Below are positions 1 through 11,695 of a DNA stretch of 64,000 nucleotides, one piece after another. The stretch is from contig NZ_KB849287.1 of the NCBI RefSeq assembly GCF_000368145.1, positions 124,001 to 188,000 of the forward strand, given 5' to 3'. The position numbers and the translations under genes were made by a program. The DNA comes from Acinetobacter guillouiae CIP 63.46. GTDB taxonomy: Bacteria; Pseudomonadota; Gammaproteobacteria; Pseudomonadales; Moraxellaceae. Position 1 is the first letter of the stretch. Every line of letters starts with the position of its first letter. Below the pieces are notes generated by a model. That model made no database searches, had not been told where the DNA came from, and saw nothing but the letters and a program-made list of their open reading frames with translations.

Positions 1-1068
1 CAAAGTGTCAAATTAGCGCCAATTCAAACTGAATATATTCAACTCAGTTATGCTAAAGTTGCAGAAGTTCTTAAATTATTACAGGACTCTAGAAATCCTA
101 AAGGTGCGCAGGCGAATAATACCACGAATACAGATTCTTTAGCTTTAGAAAGTCTACTCAGCTTAAGAGGGAGTGCGGTTGCAGATACACGAACAAATAC
201 ATTAATTATTAATGATACTGCAAATAATATTGATAAAATTCGTAAAATGATTGATTTGGTAGATATTTCGGTAAAACAAGTCATGGTTGAAGCACGTATT
301 GTTCGAGCAACAACGGATTTTACCAAAGAAATGGGTGTGAAATGGGGGATTTTATCCCAAGGGATTAACAAGAATAATGACTTGCTGGTTGGAGGAAGCG
401 ATAAGACATTATGGGATTTACGAACTCCAGATGATGATGGGAAATATACTATTACTCGGCCCGATAATTTAAATGTCGATCTTGGTGTCACCACGGCGGG
501 CGCAAGCAAAATTGCATTTGGTTTAATTAGTATGTCTGATTTTATGTTGGATCTAGAATTGTCAGCTTTACAATCTGATGGTTATGGTGAAGTGATTTCA
601 ACACCAAAAGTGATGACGGCGGATAAGCAAAAAGCCAAAGTTTCATCAGGTCAAGAAATTCCTTATCAAACAACATCAACAGCAGGAGGCGCTGCAACTG
701 CAACCACGGAATTTAAAGATGCATTATTGAGTTTGGATGTTACACCAAGTATTACCCCAGATGGTAAGGTGCAAATGCAATTGAATATTACCAGTGATTC
801 ACGTGGTGGGGTGGCACCGAATGGTGAAATCATTTTGAATAAAAATGAGATCAATACCAATGTCTTGGTAGATAATGGTGAGACAGTTGTTTTGGGGGGG
901 ATTTTTGAACAAGAAACTACATCAAGTCAAACCAAGGTGCCTTTCCTGGGAGATATCCCTTATCTAGGGCGATTATTTAGAAAAGATGTAAAGTCTGATA
1001 ATAAACGAGAATTACTAATCTTTGTGACACCAAGAATTGTTAATGACAGTCGTACCAGAAATCATTAA
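1..1068 (+). CDS. pilQ: Type IV pilus secretin PilQ, C-terminal part (5' end outside window)
   Basis: The reading frame is open from the first base, so the gene starts before the window. PilQ is the outer-membrane secretin through which type IV pili pass, used for twitching and DNA uptake. The visible part holds the end of an N-domain (VADTRTNTLIIND, a typical N1/N3 motif) and then the secretin core, with VISTPKVMTADKQKA, the VTPSITPDGKVQM segment and the closing VPFLGDIPYLGRLFR motif. The stop is followed after 36 bases by aroK in the same frame. A pilQ-aroK-aroB order is usual in gammaproteobacteria. Identification as PilQ rather than another secretin rests on this context and the closing motif. 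Confidence 0.95.
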   Translation, partial: QSVKLAPIQTEYIQLSYAKVAEVLKLLQDSRNPKGAQANNTTNTDSLALESLLSLRGSAVADTRTNTLIINDTANNIDKIRKMIDLVDISVKQVMVEARIVRATTDFTKEMGVKWGILSQGINKNNDLLVGGSDKTLWDLRTPDDDGKYTITRPDNLNVDLGVTTAGASKIAFGLISMSDFMLDLELSALQSDGYGEVISTPKVMTADKQKAKVSSGQEIPYQTTSTAGGAATATTEFKDALLSLDVTPSITPDGKVQMQLNITSDSRGGVAPNGEIILNKNEINTNVLVDNGETVVLGGIFEQETTSSQTKVPFLGDIPYLGRLFRKDVKSDNKRELLIFVTPRIVNDSRTRNH

Positions 1069-1104
1069 TATACTTTCAATGAAAGCAATTCGATAGGTGA
1101 CTCC

Positions 1105-1647
1105 TTGCCAAGCAAAGAGTTGGAAACCCTACCAAATATTTATTTGGTAGGGCCCATGGGAGCAGGAAAAACAACAGTTGGCCGGCATCTAGCGGAACTG
1201 TTAAGTCGTGAGTTTTTAGACAGCGATCATGAAATAGAAAGAAAAACTGGGGCATCTATTCCTTGGATTTTTGAAAAAGAAGGCGAACAAGGTTTCCGTA
1301 CAAGAGAAACAATCGTGATTGATGAACTCACATCAAAAAAAAATTTAGTGGTTGCAACAGGTGGTGGTGCTGTCACTCAAGCCATGAATCGAGAATATCT
1401 CAAGCATAGAGGTATTGTGATTTATTTATATACCCCTGTAGAAATCCAATTATTACGTACACATCGAGATAAAAATCGTCCTTTATTACAAGTCGAGAAT
1501 CCTGAGCAAAAGTTAAAGGATCTACTTAAAGCACGAGATCCACTGTATAGAGATGTTGCACATTATATTATTGAAACCAATCAGGGTGCTGCGCGAGATT
1601 TAGCGCTGAGAATATTGCAACTGATCGTTTCAAAAGAAATTATTTAG
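1105..1647 (+). CDS. aroK: Shikimate kinase I
   Basis: Phosphorylates shikimate at the 3-hydroxyl with ATP in the cytoplasm, the fifth step of the aromatic amino acid pathway. The P-loop GPMGAGKTT lies at about residues 16-24. It is followed by a DSDHEIE shikimate-binding segment, FRTRE, GGGAV, and RPLL in the lid. The length of 180 aa is normal. The start is a TTG: the first in-frame ATG lies inside the P-loop and no ATG exists between the pilQ stop and this point. A short AGGTGA just upstream supports it. Most likely co-transcribed with aroB, 36 bases downstream. Confidence 0.95.
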   Translation: MPSKELETLPNIYLVGPMGAGKTTVGRHLAELLSREFLDSDHEIERKTGASIPWIFEKEGEQGFRTRETIVIDELTSKKNLVVATGGGAVTQAMNREYLKHRGIVIYLYTPVEIQLLRTHRDKNRPLLQVENPEQKLKDLLKARDPLYRDVAHYIIETNQGAARDLALRILQLIVSKEII

Positions 1648-1683
1648 TCAGTAAATTATCATTCATTGTTATTTGGCAGAATC

Positions 1684-2763
1684 ATGCAAACTTTACATGT
1701 TGAACTGGGTGAACGTCGTTATCCAATCTTTATTGGTAGTCATTTGAATCCTCAAGAATTACTTGAACCTTATATTCAGGGACATCAAGTGATGATTGTT
1801 ACAAATACCACAGTTCAGCCTTTGTATTTGTCGCACTATGTTGAGGCGATTCAACAATTGGGTAAGCAGGTTACAACATGTGTTTTGCCTGATGGTGAGA
1901 AATACAAAGATATTCAGCACCTTAATTTGATTTTTGATGCTTTGCTTCAAGCTGGCTTTAATCGTGATTGTACGGTTTTGGCTTTAGGTGGTGGTGTGAT
2001 TGGTGACATGGCTGGTTTTGCTTCAGCCTGTTTCCAACGAGGCGTGTATTTTATTCAAGTTCCAACCACACTGTTGTCTCAAGTGGATTCGAGTGTTGGT
2101 GGGAAAACCGGAATTAATCACCCTTTAGGCAAAAATATGATTGGTGCATTTCAGCAACCTCAAGTGGTTTTGGCTGATATGGCACAACTCAAAACCTTGC
2201 CTAAACGTGAGCTTTCAGCAGGTTTGGCTGAGGTAATTAAATATGCGTTACTGGGTGATTTAGACTTTTTAGCATGGTTAGAAGAGCATATGGATGGGCT
2301 GATTGCCCAAGATCCAGAATTATTGGCTGAAGCGGTTTACCGTTCTTGTGCGCATAAAGCAAGAATTGTGGCCAATGATGAAAAAGAGCAAGGTGAACGT
2401 GCCTTGTTAAATTTAGGCCATACTTTTGGTCATGCCATTGAATCATATCTTGGTTATGGGGTGTGGTTGCATGGAGAAGCAATTGCAACGGGTATGGTGA
2501 TGGCTGCTGATTTATCTCAGCGTATGGGATGGATTTCATCCGATGATCTGGAACGTACAAAAAAAATCATACAACGTGCTCAATTACCTGTAGCATGTCC
2601 TAAAATTCCGCTCGATGAATTTTTGGCATATATGTCACATGATAAAAAAGTATTAAATGGTCAACTTCGTTTAATATTGATAAAACAACTCGGCCAAGCC
2701 ATCATCACTAAAGATTTTGATGTTGAGTTGATGAAACAAGCGATTCTCGCGAATCAGTTATAG
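1684..2763 (+). CDS. aroB: 3-dehydroquinate synthase
   Basis: Converts DAHP to 3-dehydroquinate, the second step of the shikimate pathway, using NAD and a divalent metal. Seen: the DGEKYK motif, the NAD-binding [11 protein letters not shown] segment, the [19 protein letters not shown] block, and the metal ligands in GLAEVIKYA and the later [12 protein letters not shown] and WLHGEA motifs. The frame is also open from a TTG 18 bases upstream, but the ATG chosen gives [15 protein letters not shown], the usual AroB N-terminus, and 359 aa. It follows aroK and precedes the SPOR-protein gene by 16 bases, so the three probably form one transcript. Confidence 0.95.
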   Translation: MQTLHVELGERRYPIFIGSHLNPQELLEPYIQGHQVMIVTNTTVQPLYLSHYVEAIQQLGKQVTTCVLPDGEKYKDIQHLNLIFDALLQAGFNRDCTVLALGGGVIGDMAGFASACFQRGVYFIQVPTTLLSQVDSSVGGKTGINHPLGKNMIGAFQQPQVVLADMAQLKTLPKRELSAGLAEVIKYALLGDLDFLAWLEEHMDGLIAQDPELLAEAVYRSCAHKARIVANDEKEQGERALLNLGHTFGHAIESYLGYGVWLHGEAIATGMVMAADLSQRMGWISSDDLERTKKIIQRAQLPVACPKIPLDEFLAYMSHDKKVLNGQLRLILIKQLGQAIITKDFDVELMKQAILANQL

Positions 2764-2779
2764 AAAAGGTTAGTTCCAA

Positions 2780-3643
2780 ATGGCAGCAATTCGTACAAAT
2801 TGGCAAAATATTCGACAATATATTTGGTTGGTTGGTGGATTAATCTGTCTTTTGGTGGCACTGGTTTTTTGGGCAGTGACCGACACCAAAGATTTGGTCA
2901 CTGTGGTCAATCCGATTGAAGAGTCCCAAGTTCAAATTCAACCTGAAAAAGTTGCCGCAACATCGCATTTAGGTGCTTTGATGGATGAAGTACGTCCACT
3001 TGAAATGACCACACGTATTGTGACTGCGGGTAGCCATGATGCAGAATTTCGTGGTACAAAGTTTTTTCAAGAAAATAAGAAAGCTTGGTCGATAGAGTTA
3101 TTTAAGACCTCGGATGAAGATGTCATCCTGGGATTTTTACAGAAACAAGCGGATCGTAAAAATTTTATTTATTTCCGTTTAAGCGGTGAAGATCAAGCAG
3201 AGCAATATGTTTTAGCCTATGGTCTATTTAAAAGTGATGATCAGGCCAAGCGCCAGTTACAACAATTAAATTTAAAACTGCCTGCATCTATCCATCCACA
3301 AGCGATCCAGTTTGAAAAATATAGTGCTTTAGTTAATGATCTGGGCTCAGATGAAATGGCAAGTGCAAATAAACTCTATCAAGTGAAATTAAAATCTGCA
3401 CCTTTACCTGTAGTTGATGAAACGCTATTGGCTCAAGCAAAATCAGCATTGTCATCTTTAACGGGTTCAACTCCTGCAAACCAGACCACCAAAACCACAA
3501 TTACCCGTCGTGATGCATCTGGCAATGTAGTAGATGTACAAAAGTCACAATCTCGTGCACAGCCTTCAAGCAACAATAAAGAAACTGGTGCTACTGCTGA
3601 TAAAAAGCCAGCTGAGCATGAAGTCAGTGATCCATTTAATTAA
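2780..3643 (+). CDS. SPOR-domain-like inner-membrane protein
   Basis: A 287-aa protein with a short cytoplasmic N-terminus, one membrane segment at about residues 16-34 (WLVGGLICLLVALVFWAV) and a periplasmic remainder. Residues about 95-180 (WSIELFKTSDEDVILGFL ... YVLAYGLFKSDDQAKRQL) look like a SPOR peptidoglycan-binding fold. The tail from about 220 is Ser/Thr/Lys rich and low in complexity. Its place after aroKB parallels DamX in enterobacteria, which is also a single-pass SPOR protein linked to cell division. That parallel is by position and architecture only; I see no clear DamX-specific sequence. Confidence 0.7.
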   Translation: MAAIRTNWQNIRQYIWLVGGLICLLVALVFWAVTDTKDLVTVVNPIEESQVQIQPEKVAATSHLGALMDEVRPLEMTTRIVTAGSHDAEFRGTKFFQENKKAWSIELFKTSDEDVILGFLQKQADRKNFIYFRLSGEDQAEQYVLAYGLFKSDDQAKRQLQQLNLKLPASIHPQAIQFEKYSALVNDLGSDEMASANKLYQVKLKSAPLPVVDETLLAQAKSALSSLTGSTPANQTTKTTITRRDASGNVVDVQKSQSRAQPSSNNKETGATADKKPAEHEVSDPFN

Positions 3644-3688
3644 AATTAGCTCTAAAATGAAGCAGAATTAATTATTTAATTTTATATT

Positions 3689-3705
3689 TGCACAAAAATG
3701 GTGCT
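3689..3705 (+). promoter_or_regulatory. NtrC-binding-site-like palindrome
   Basis: The 17-base sequence TGCACAAAAATGGTGCT differs by two bases from the E. coli glnA NtrC site as I recall it (TGCACCAACATGGTGCT), and keeps both TGCAC and GGTGC arms. It lies about 120 bases before the start site predicted from the sigma-54 element at 3791-3808, a normal enhancer distance. Confidence 0.6.
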
Positions 3706-3790
3706 ATAAATGCCTTTATAAGACGCTTAGAATTTTAAAGAATATCTTTATTTCACTATCTTTTAGTGATTTGGTGAACAAAAATAAAAT

Positions 3791-3808
3791 TTGGCATATT
3801 TTTTGCTT
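3791..3808 (+). promoter_or_regulatory. Sigma-54 (RpoN) promoter candidate for gltBD
   Basis: TTGGCATATTTTTTGCTT holds the -24 GG (3793-3794) and -12 GC (3805-3806) separated by exactly ten bases, with the flanking TTGGCA and TTGC typical of RpoN promoters. The predicted start site is near 3818, giving a leader of about 245 bases before gltB. An NtrC-like enhancer lies upstream. The assignment is by consensus only. Confidence 0.6.
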
Positions 3809-4062
3809 TATTGTTGCGCTAATTGAGTTGATTGTCCCTGTTTTGGAGCGAAATGATTCAGTTGGTGTGCGATTTAAGTCTGATTGAGTGCTTTATTTCA
3901 GTGCGGAAGTTGTAAAACAATCTTGCAATTAAAGTAAAAACAGACTGGTATTCGATTCTGACTCAGTGGTTTACTTGGGTTAAGAAAATACTTAAAAATC
4001 GTAATTGAGTGTTCGAATGTTTTTCGCCCTTTCATGGGCCTATGTAGAAAGAAGGGTACGCT

Positions 4063-7000
4063 ATGCACATGCCATCGCCTAACACTGTAGCTCCCGCTCA
4101 AGGTTTATACCAACCGGATGAGTTTAAAGATAACTGTGGTTTCGGCTTGATTGCCCATATGCAGGGTGATGCGAGTCATGATTTAGTCAAGACCGCGATT
4201 CATAGTCTAAGCTGTATGACGCACCGTGGTGGTATTGCCGCAGATGGTAAGACCGGTGATGGTTGTGGCTTGCTCTTGGCTATGCCTAAAGCATTTTTCC
4301 GTGAAGAAGCAAAAAAGATCAGTGACATTACACTGAGTGAAATTTTTGCGGTCGGGACGATATTTTTAAATTTAGATCCAGCACTTGCGGCCCATGCAAA
4401 GCAAATTCTAACCCATGAAATTGAAGAAGAAGGCTGTCGTGTGATTGGTTGGCGTGTTGTTCCAACCAATAATGATGCCTTGGGTTCAATCGCAATGCAG
4501 TCTTTACCTGCATTTGAACAAATTTTTGTCAATTGCCCAATGGGTGTGACTGAGGTTGAATTTAACCGTAAGTTACTTATGGCACGTCGTCGTGCAGAAC
4601 AACAATTAATAGCTGATCCCTATTTTTATGTGACTACACTGTGTTCTACAGTGATCACCTATAAAGGCTTAATGATGCCTGCATATATTGCAGAATTCTA
4701 TACAGACCTTGCTGATGAACGTTTGGACTCACACATTGTTGTATTCCATCAACGTTTCTCAACCAATACTTTACCCCGTTGGCCATTGGCACAGCCGTTC
4801 CGTTATTTGGCACATAATGGTGAAATTAACACCATTACTGCAAACCGTAACTGGGCAGTGGCACGTACACCAAAATTTGAAAATCCATTATTGCCAGGCA
4901 TTACTGAACTGAGTCCAATTGTAAACCGTACAGGCTCAGACTCATCAAGTATGGACAATATGCTTGAGCTGCTTGTGGGTGGCGGGATGGATTTATTCCG
5001 TGCATTACGCATGCTTGTTCCACCAGCGTGGCAAAACGTTGAAACATTAGATGCGGATTTACGCGCGTTTTATGAATTCAACTCTAAGCATATGGAAGCT
5101 TGGGACGGTCCTGCGGGTCTGGTGATCCAAGATGGTCGTCATGCAATTTGTATGTTAGACCGTAATGGCTTACGTCCGGCACGTTGGGTGATCACTAAAA
5201 ATGGTTATATCACTCTGGCATCAGAAATTGGTGTGTGGGGTTATGAACCTGAAGATGTGATCTCTAAAGGCCGTGTAGGTCCTGGTCAAATCTTGGTGAT
5301 TGATACATTGACTGGAAAATTGCTCGATACCAAAGATGTGAGCAATCATCTGAAAAAAATGCGTCCATACCGTGAATGGTTACGTGAAAACTCAGTTCGC
5401 TTACAAGGTAGTCCAGAGCTTGAAGAGTATTTATGTGATCAAGGCTTAAAAGGTGATGACCTTAAAGCGGCTCAAAAAATGTTTATGGTGACATTTGAAG
5501 AGCGTGACCAACTGCTTCGTCCAATCGCTGAAAGTGGACAGGAAGCTGTCGGTTCAATGGGTGATGATACGCCAATGGCGGTATTGTCTCGCCAAGTGCG
5601 TCATGTGACAGATTATTTCCGTCAGCAATTTGCGCAAGTGACCAATCCACCGATTGATCCATTACGTGAATCAATCGTTATGTCATTGGAAACCTGTTTT
5701 GGCCGTGAGCAAAATGTATTTGAACAAGGTCCAGAGCATGCAGATCGTTTAATTGTATCGAGCCCTGTACTGTCAAATTCTAAAATGCATCAGATTCGTA
5801 CCCTTGGTCGTAAAGGTTACGAAATTGCAGATATCGATTTGAATTATCCTGTAGCTGAAGGTCTTGAAGCCGCGATTTCACGTATTTGTGAAGAAGCTGC
5901 ACAAGCGATTCGTGATGGTAAAACCTTATTGGTTATTTCAGATCGTAAAATCCGTGAAGGCTTTTTACCGGCAAATGCTGCAATGGTGACGGGTGCAATT
6001 CATCACTTCTTGATTAATGCTGGTTTACGTACAGATGCAAACATCATTGTTGAAACTGCACTTGCACGTGACGCACATCAGTTTGCCGTGATCTTAGGTT
6101 TTGGTGCAACTGCGATTTACCCTTATTTGGCTTATGATGTGATCAACGATTTGATTGCAAAAGGTGAGTTATTGGGTGATCCAATTCATGCACAAGCGAA
6201 TTTCCGCAAAGGTATTGATAAAGGTTTACTCAAAGTCCTCTCAAAAATGGGGATTTCAACAGTCGCATCTTATCGTGGTGGACAGTTATTTGAAGCAGTC
6301 GGCTTATCTGAAGAAGTTGTCAGTAAGTGCTTTACAGGTGTGCCAAGCCGTATTAAAGGTGCAACATTCATTGACCTTGAAAATGACTTAAAAAAACTAG
6401 CAGATATTGCTTGGAAAGCACGTAAGCCAATTGAACAAGGAGGTTTGCTCAAGTTTGTCTTTGATAAGGAATACCACGCATTTAATCCTGATGTGATCAA
6501 TGCGTTGCATAAATCGGTGCGTTCAGGCAATTATGCTGACTTTAAAGAATACGCAGAGTTAGTGAACACCCGTCCAATTGCGACAATTCGTGACTTATTA
6601 AAACTCAAAACTGATCATTCTATACCATTAGAAGCTGTTGAATCAGTAGAAGAAATTCTGCCACGTTTTGACTCTGCTGGTATGTCTTTAGGTGCATTGT
6701 CACCGGAGGCACATGAAGCCATTGCGATCGCAATGAATACAATCGGTGGTCGTTCGAACTCGGGTGAGGGTGGTGAAGATCCTGCACGTTATGGCACTAT
6801 TCGTAACTCTAAAATTAAGCAAATTGCTTCAGGTCGTTTTGGTGTAACACCTGCATATTTAACATCTGCTGAAGTGTTACAGATCAAAGTAGCGCAAGGT
6901 GCAAAACCAGGTGAAGGCGGTCAGTTACCGGGCGGTAAAGTGAATGGCTTAATTGCGCGTTTACGTTACTCGGTTCCAGGTGTGACTTTGATTTCACCAC

Positions 7001-8544
7001 CACCACACCATGATATTTATTCTATTGAAGATTTATCACAGCTAATCTTTGACTTGAAGCAAGTCAATCCACAAGCCATGGTGTCTGTGAAGTTAGTATC
7101 AGAGCCAGGGGTGGGAACAATTGCAGCAGGTGTTGCAAAAGCCTATGCAGATTTCATTACCATTTCTGGATATGACGGCGGTACAGCGGCTTCACCTTTA
7201 TCCTCTATTCATCATGCGGGTTCACCATGGGAATTGGGTCTTTCAGAAGCGCATCAAGCACTTCGTGTCAATGACCTGCGTGGTAAAGTACGTGTACAAA
7301 CTGATGGTGGTTTGAAAACAGGTTTAGATGTGGTTAAAGCTGCGATTTTAGGTGCGGAGAGCTTTGGTTTTGGTTCTACCCCAATGATCGCGCTTGGATG
7401 TAAATACCTGCGTATTTGTCACTTAAATAACTGTGCAACAGGTGTGGCAACTCAGCAAGATCATTTACGTCAAGAGCATTATATTGGCGAGCCAGAAATG
7501 CTGATTAATTTCTTCCACTTTATTGCGGAAGAAACACGTGAATGGTTGGCTGCTTTAGGTGTTGCATCATTGAAAGATTTGATCGGTCGTACTGATCTAC
7601 TTGAGATGTTGCCAGGTGAAACGGATAAACATGCGCATTTAGATTTAAGTGCATTGTTAGAATCACACCCATCTGCGGAAGGTAAAGCGCAATATTGCCA
7701 AGTACAAGGCAATGAACCTTTTGATAAAGGTATTCTTGCTGAGAAAATGGTGGCAGAAATGCTACCTGCGATTGAAGCAAGTACCGGTGGTGAGTTCCAT
7801 TTTACTGTGGGTAACTGTGACCGTTCAATTGGTGCGCGTCTTTCAGGTGAAATTGCCAAACGTTATGGCAACCTCAGTATGGAAGCACATCCTGTTAAAG
7901 TGAATTTAAAAGGAACTGCGGGTCAGTCATTGGGTGTTTGGAATGCGGGTGGTTTGCATATCAGCCTTGAAGGTGATGCAAACGACTATGTGGGCAAAGG
8001 TATGGCAGGTGGTCGAGTATCGATCTTCCCACCAAAAGGTTCACCATTCCAAACTCAAGAAACGGCAATTATCGGCAATACCTGTTTGTACGGTGCGACA
8101 GGCGGTAAATTATTTGCTGCGGGTACAGCGGGCGAGCGTTTTGCTGTACGTAACTCTGGCGCGTTTGCGGTCATTGAAGGTGCAGGCGACCATTGCTGTG
8201 AATATATGACAGGCGGTATCGTGACTGTACTGGGTAAAGTTGGACACAACTTTGGTGCAGGTATGACTGGTGGTTTTGCTTATGTACTTGACTTAGATAA
8301 CGACTTTGTTGATTACTACAACCACGAATTGATTGAATTAAACCGTATTTCTACAGAAGCGATGGAAGAACATCAAGAATTCTTACTTCGTATCTTAGAT
8401 GAACACATTGCTGAAACAGGTAGTGCTTGGGCGTACAAGATTCGCAACGAGTTTGATTTCTATAGCCGTAAATTCTGGCTGGTGAAACCAAAAGCGGCTA
8501 ATTTACAAACGCTTTTGAAAACAACTCAAGCAGATCCACAATAA
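4063..8544 (+). CDS. gltB: Glutamate synthase (NADPH) large subunit
   Basis: Large subunit of GOGAT. It releases ammonia from glutamine and channels it to the FMN site, where 2-oxoglutarate becomes glutamate. The class II amidotransferase domain begins at Cys25 in DNCGFG, so the first 24 residues are a propeptide expected to be removed. The FMN/2-oxoglutarate synthase domain lies in about residues 830-1200, with the 3Fe-4S cysteines at 1113, 1119 and 1124 ([12 protein letters not shown]). The C-terminal beta-helix is Gly-rich (AGGRVSIF ... TGGFAYVLD). The length of 1493 aa is normal. A second ATG two codons on is possible. gltD follows after 90 bases. The upstream signals suggest control by nitrogen supply. 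Confidence 0.97.
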   Translation: MHMPSPNTVAPAQGLYQPDEFKDNCGFGLIAHMQGDASHDLVKTAIHSLSCMTHRGGIAADGKTGDGCGLLLAMPKAFFREEAKKISDITLSEIFAVGTIFLNLDPALAAHAKQILTHEIEEEGCRVIGWRVVPTNNDALGSIAMQSLPAFEQIFVNCPMGVTEVEFNRKLLMARRRAEQQLIADPYFYVTTLCSTVITYKGLMMPAYIAEFYTDLADERLDSHIVVFHQRFSTNTLPRWPLAQPFRYLAHNGEINTITANRNWAVARTPKFENPLLPGITELSPIVNRTGSDSSSMDNMLELLVGGGMDLFRALRMLVPPAWQNVETLDADLRAFYEFNSKHMEAWDGPAGLVIQDGRHAICMLDRNGLRPARWVITKNGYITLASEIGVWGYEPEDVISKGRVGPGQILVIDTLTGKLLDTKDVSNHLKKMRPYREWLRENSVRLQGSPELEEYLCDQGLKGDDLKAAQKMFMVTFEERDQLLRPIAESGQEAVGSMGDDTPMAVLSRQVRHVTDYFRQQFAQVTNPPIDPLRESIVMSLETCFGREQNVFEQGPEHADRLIVSSPVLSNSKMHQIRTLGRKGYEIADIDLNYPVAEGLEAAISRICEEAAQAIRDGKTLLVISDRKIREGFLPANAAMVTGAIHHFLINAGLRTDANIIVETALARDAHQFAVILGFGATAIYPYLAYDVINDLIAKGELLGDPIHAQANFRKGIDKGLLKVLSKMGISTVASYRGGQLFEAVGLSEEVVSKCFTGVPSRIKGATFIDLENDLKKLADIAWKARKPIEQGGLLKFVFDKEYHAFNPDVINALHKSVRSGNYADFKEYAELVNTRPIATIRDLLKLKTDHSIPLEAVESVEEILPRFDSAGMSLGALSPEAHEAIAIAMNTIGGRSNSGEGGEDPARYGTIRNSKIKQIASGRFGVTPAYLTSAEVLQIKVAQGAKPGEGGQLPGGKVNGLIARLRYSVPGVTLISPPPHHDIYSIEDLSQLIFDLKQVNPQAMVSVKLVSEPGVGTIAAGVAKAYADFITISGYDGGTAASPLSSIHHAGSPWELGLSEAHQALRVNDLRGKVRVQTDGGLKTGLDVVKAAILGAESFGFGSTPMIALGCKYLRICHLNNCATGVATQQDHLRQEHYIGEPEMLINFFHFIAEETREWLAALGVASLKDLIGRTDLLEMLPGETDKHAHLDLSALLESHPSAEGKAQYCQVQGNEPFDKGILAEKMVAEMLPAIEASTGGEFHFTVGNCDRSIGARLSGEIAKRYGNLSMEAHPVKVNLKGTAGQSLGVWNAGGLHISLEGDANDYVGKGMAGGRVSIFPPKGSPFQTQETAIIGNTCLYGATGGKLFAAGTAGERFAVRNSGAFAVIEGAGDHCCEYMTGGIVTVLGKVGHNFGAGMTGGFAYVLDLDNDFVDYYNHELIELNRISTEAMEEHQEFLLRILDEHIAETGSAWAYKIRNEFDFYSRKFWLVKPKAANLQTLLKTTQADPQ

Positions 8545-8569
8545 TTCCACTACTCAAATTTTAGGTAGG

Positions 8570-10056
<1,487 letters not shown>

Positions 10057-10085
10057 TTTTAGACATTAAATAACATTTATTTAAG

Positions 10086-10109
10086 AGCCCGCAGTCATGC
10101 GGGCTTTTT
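10086..10109 (+). terminator. Intrinsic terminator after gltD
   Basis: AGCCCGC and GCGGGCT form a seven-base-pair stem with a six-base loop, followed by five T. The next gene is convergent. Confidence 0.9.
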
Positions 10110-10130
10110 AATGCAAAAAAAATCAAAAAA

Positions 10131-10679
10131 TTAATCTGAGTCAATCGTTTGCAGATAATGACTTAGCTTTAAGCTATGTTGTTTTGCCCGAGTTCTGATT
10201 TCAGTATGTGTATGTCCTAAAACAGTTGAAATATCATATAAGAACACGGGTTTTAAATATTCCATTCCGGTATAAAGTGCTGATTTTTGAATTGGAGATA
10301 AAAAGTCCTCCAATAATGAATGCTGTTGTTCTGTACTAAAATTCTGCTCAGGTTGACCAATGGTCATACTCAGCAAAAGCTTTTTATTTTTGAGCTTGTC
10401 TCCTTTAGAACCATAGGCAAATTGATGTGTAAATACCTGATCAAACCAAATTTTTAAAATGGCAGGTATACTGAACCAGTACATAGGACATTGTAAAATA
10501 ATCAGCTCATGTCTTAATAGTGCACTTTGTTCAGCTGTAATATCGATTTGATAATCTGGATATAAATCATGAATATGACGAATTTCTAAATCAGTTTGAG
10601 TTCTTGATAATTCATCGACAATGGTTTTATTTGCGACAGATTCAGTAAAACTGGGATGCGCTAAAATCAGTAATGCCAT
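10131..10679 (-). CDS. NAD(P)H quinone oxidoreductase / flavodoxin-fold reductase
   Basis: A 182-aa flavodoxin-fold protein of the NAD(P)H dehydrogenase (quinone) family, related to KefF/MdaB-type reductases. Seen: the N-terminal MALLILAHP strand-loop with a Ser-rich FMN phosphate loop, the QCPMYWFSIPAILKIWFDQVF segment typical of the family, and a Y-G-x-K-G motif. The frame runs 20 codons further upstream, but those codons encode a hydrophobic AT-rich stretch covering the promoter, so the Met before ALLILAHP is preferred. It is divergent from an HxlR-type regulator that probably controls it. The physiological substrate is unknown. Confidence 0.8.
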   Translation of the reverse strand: MALLILAHPSFTESVANKTIVDELSRTQTDLEIRHIHDLYPDYQIDITAEQSALLRHELIILQCPMYWFSIPAILKIWFDQVFTHQFAYGSKGDKLKNKKLLLSMTIGQPEQNFSTEQQHSLLEDFLSPIQKSALYTGMEYLKPVFLYDISTVLGHTHTEIRTRAKQHSLKLSHYLQTIDSD

Positions 10680-10692
10680 CTTGGTTTTTCCA

Positions 10693-10727
10693 ACTATAAA
10701 AATTATAGTGAATATAAATATTATAGT
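10693..10727. promoter_or_regulatory. Operator-like palindromes between the quinone reductase and hxlR-type gene
   Basis: ACTATAA-AAA-TTATAGT at 10693-10709 is a perfect palindrome, and a further TTATAGT half-site lies at 10721-10727. It sits in the short space between divergent promoters, where an HxlR-family protein would be expected to bind. Confidence 0.55.
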
Positions 10728-10770
10728 TTTTATGTACAATAACTATCCATTTTGATAGCTGGATGAAAAA

Positions 10771-11124
10771 ATGAATACTGAGCAAAATACATGTGAAGTG
10801 ACCTTTCACGATAAGACTTATCACTGTCCGATTAGCATGGTGATGGATTTAATCGGTGGGAAATGGAAAACCGTGATTCTCTATTACTTAAAAGAGCAAT
10901 CAAAACGCTTTAATGAACTTAAGCGTGATATGCCAGATATCACAGAAATGACCTTAAGTTTGCAACTTAAGCAACTGGAAGAGAATGGTTTTATTTCCAG
11001 AACCGTATTTGGTGACAAGCCTCCAGTCAAAGTGGTTTATGAATTAACTGCATTTGGTCAAACATTTATTCCTGTACTGGATGCTTTATCTGCTTGGGCA
11101 CATGGTTTTTCTGAGCAAAGCTAA
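10771..11124 (+). CDS. HxlR-family winged-helix transcriptional regulator
   Basis: A 117-aa protein with the HxlR signature: CPISMVMDLIGGKWKTVILYYL, then RFNELKRDMPDITEMTLSLQLKQLEENGFI (recognition helix) and VVYELTAFGQTF. An early Cys (about residue 8) and the Cys in HCPI (about residue 19) are candidates for redox sensing, as in HypR/YodB-type members; that is inference. It is divergent from a quinone reductase with palindromes between them, so control of that reductase in response to quinones or electrophiles is plausible. Confidence 0.85.
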   Translation: MNTEQNTCEVTFHDKTYHCPISMVMDLIGGKWKTVILYYLKEQSKRFNELKRDMPDITEMTLSLQLKQLEENGFISRTVFGDKPPVKVVYELTAFGQTFIPVLDALSAWAHGFSEQS

Positions 11125-11695
11125 TTCAAAGTGAAGGCGTTGAAAGAAGCAGTTTTAAAGATTAAATCAGCTATAAAAGGCGATGAGTAGAGTGGTTTAG
11201 TCATAAAATTTGCCAATCACACTAAAGCAACAATTTGTTTTTTTATACAAAAAAATTCCTAGACGAATCATGTTTGTTTGAGTTCTATAAAACACATGCT
11301 TTTTTGAATGTTTATATTGGGGCCGTCTAAGTGAGAACATTCATAAATTGAGTTCTAATTTTGAATAGATCCTATGTGATTGTTTTAAAAATTAAAACAC
11401 AACTCAACCTGATTGAAAAATGTCATTTAAGTCAATAAAAGCATGCTTATAAATCTCGATTTTAGGTTTTGTGTAAACGATAAAGCACTTTTTTGTGAAG
11501 ATAAGAAATATATTTATTTTTAATAAGTTTAATTATATCAATAAATTATGTTTTTAATTTTTTTAGATTTTTAATTAAGCCATGTGTTTTTTTGAAAATG
11601 ATATTTTAGGTCAACTGTGTGGATGATTCTGCAATATACAAATATTGAGATTGTGCCAATATAGCTTAAATTCAGACAAATGTAGGATTATCCTT
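11125..11695. other. Intergenic region, no gene seen
   Basis: About 570 bases, very A+T rich, between the hxlR-type gene and the next CDS. No open frame with a ribosome binding site, tRNA-like structure, strong terminator or repeat was found. It must contain the promoter of the downstream gene, but no clear -35/-10 pair stands out. Confidence 0.5.

Larger units (their letters stand above)
3644..4062 (+). other. gltB upstream region, 419 bases without a gene
   Basis: A+T-rich intergenic region. It holds an NtrC-like site and a sigma-54-like promoter, listed separately, and then a predicted leader of about 245 bases. A short hairpin GCCCTTTCATGGGC lies at 4026-4039, just ahead of the gltB ribosome binding site (AGAAAGAAGG). 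No convincing open reading frame was found. Confidence 0.6.

Noticed and set aside
4010-4045. tRNA-like GTTCGAAT motif upstream of gltB
   Set aside because: No cloverleaf can be built around it.
7479-7859. Antisense open reading frames over gltB, including one of 126 codons
   Set aside because: They are shadows of a well-supported gene, with no ribosome binding site and no recognisable protein.
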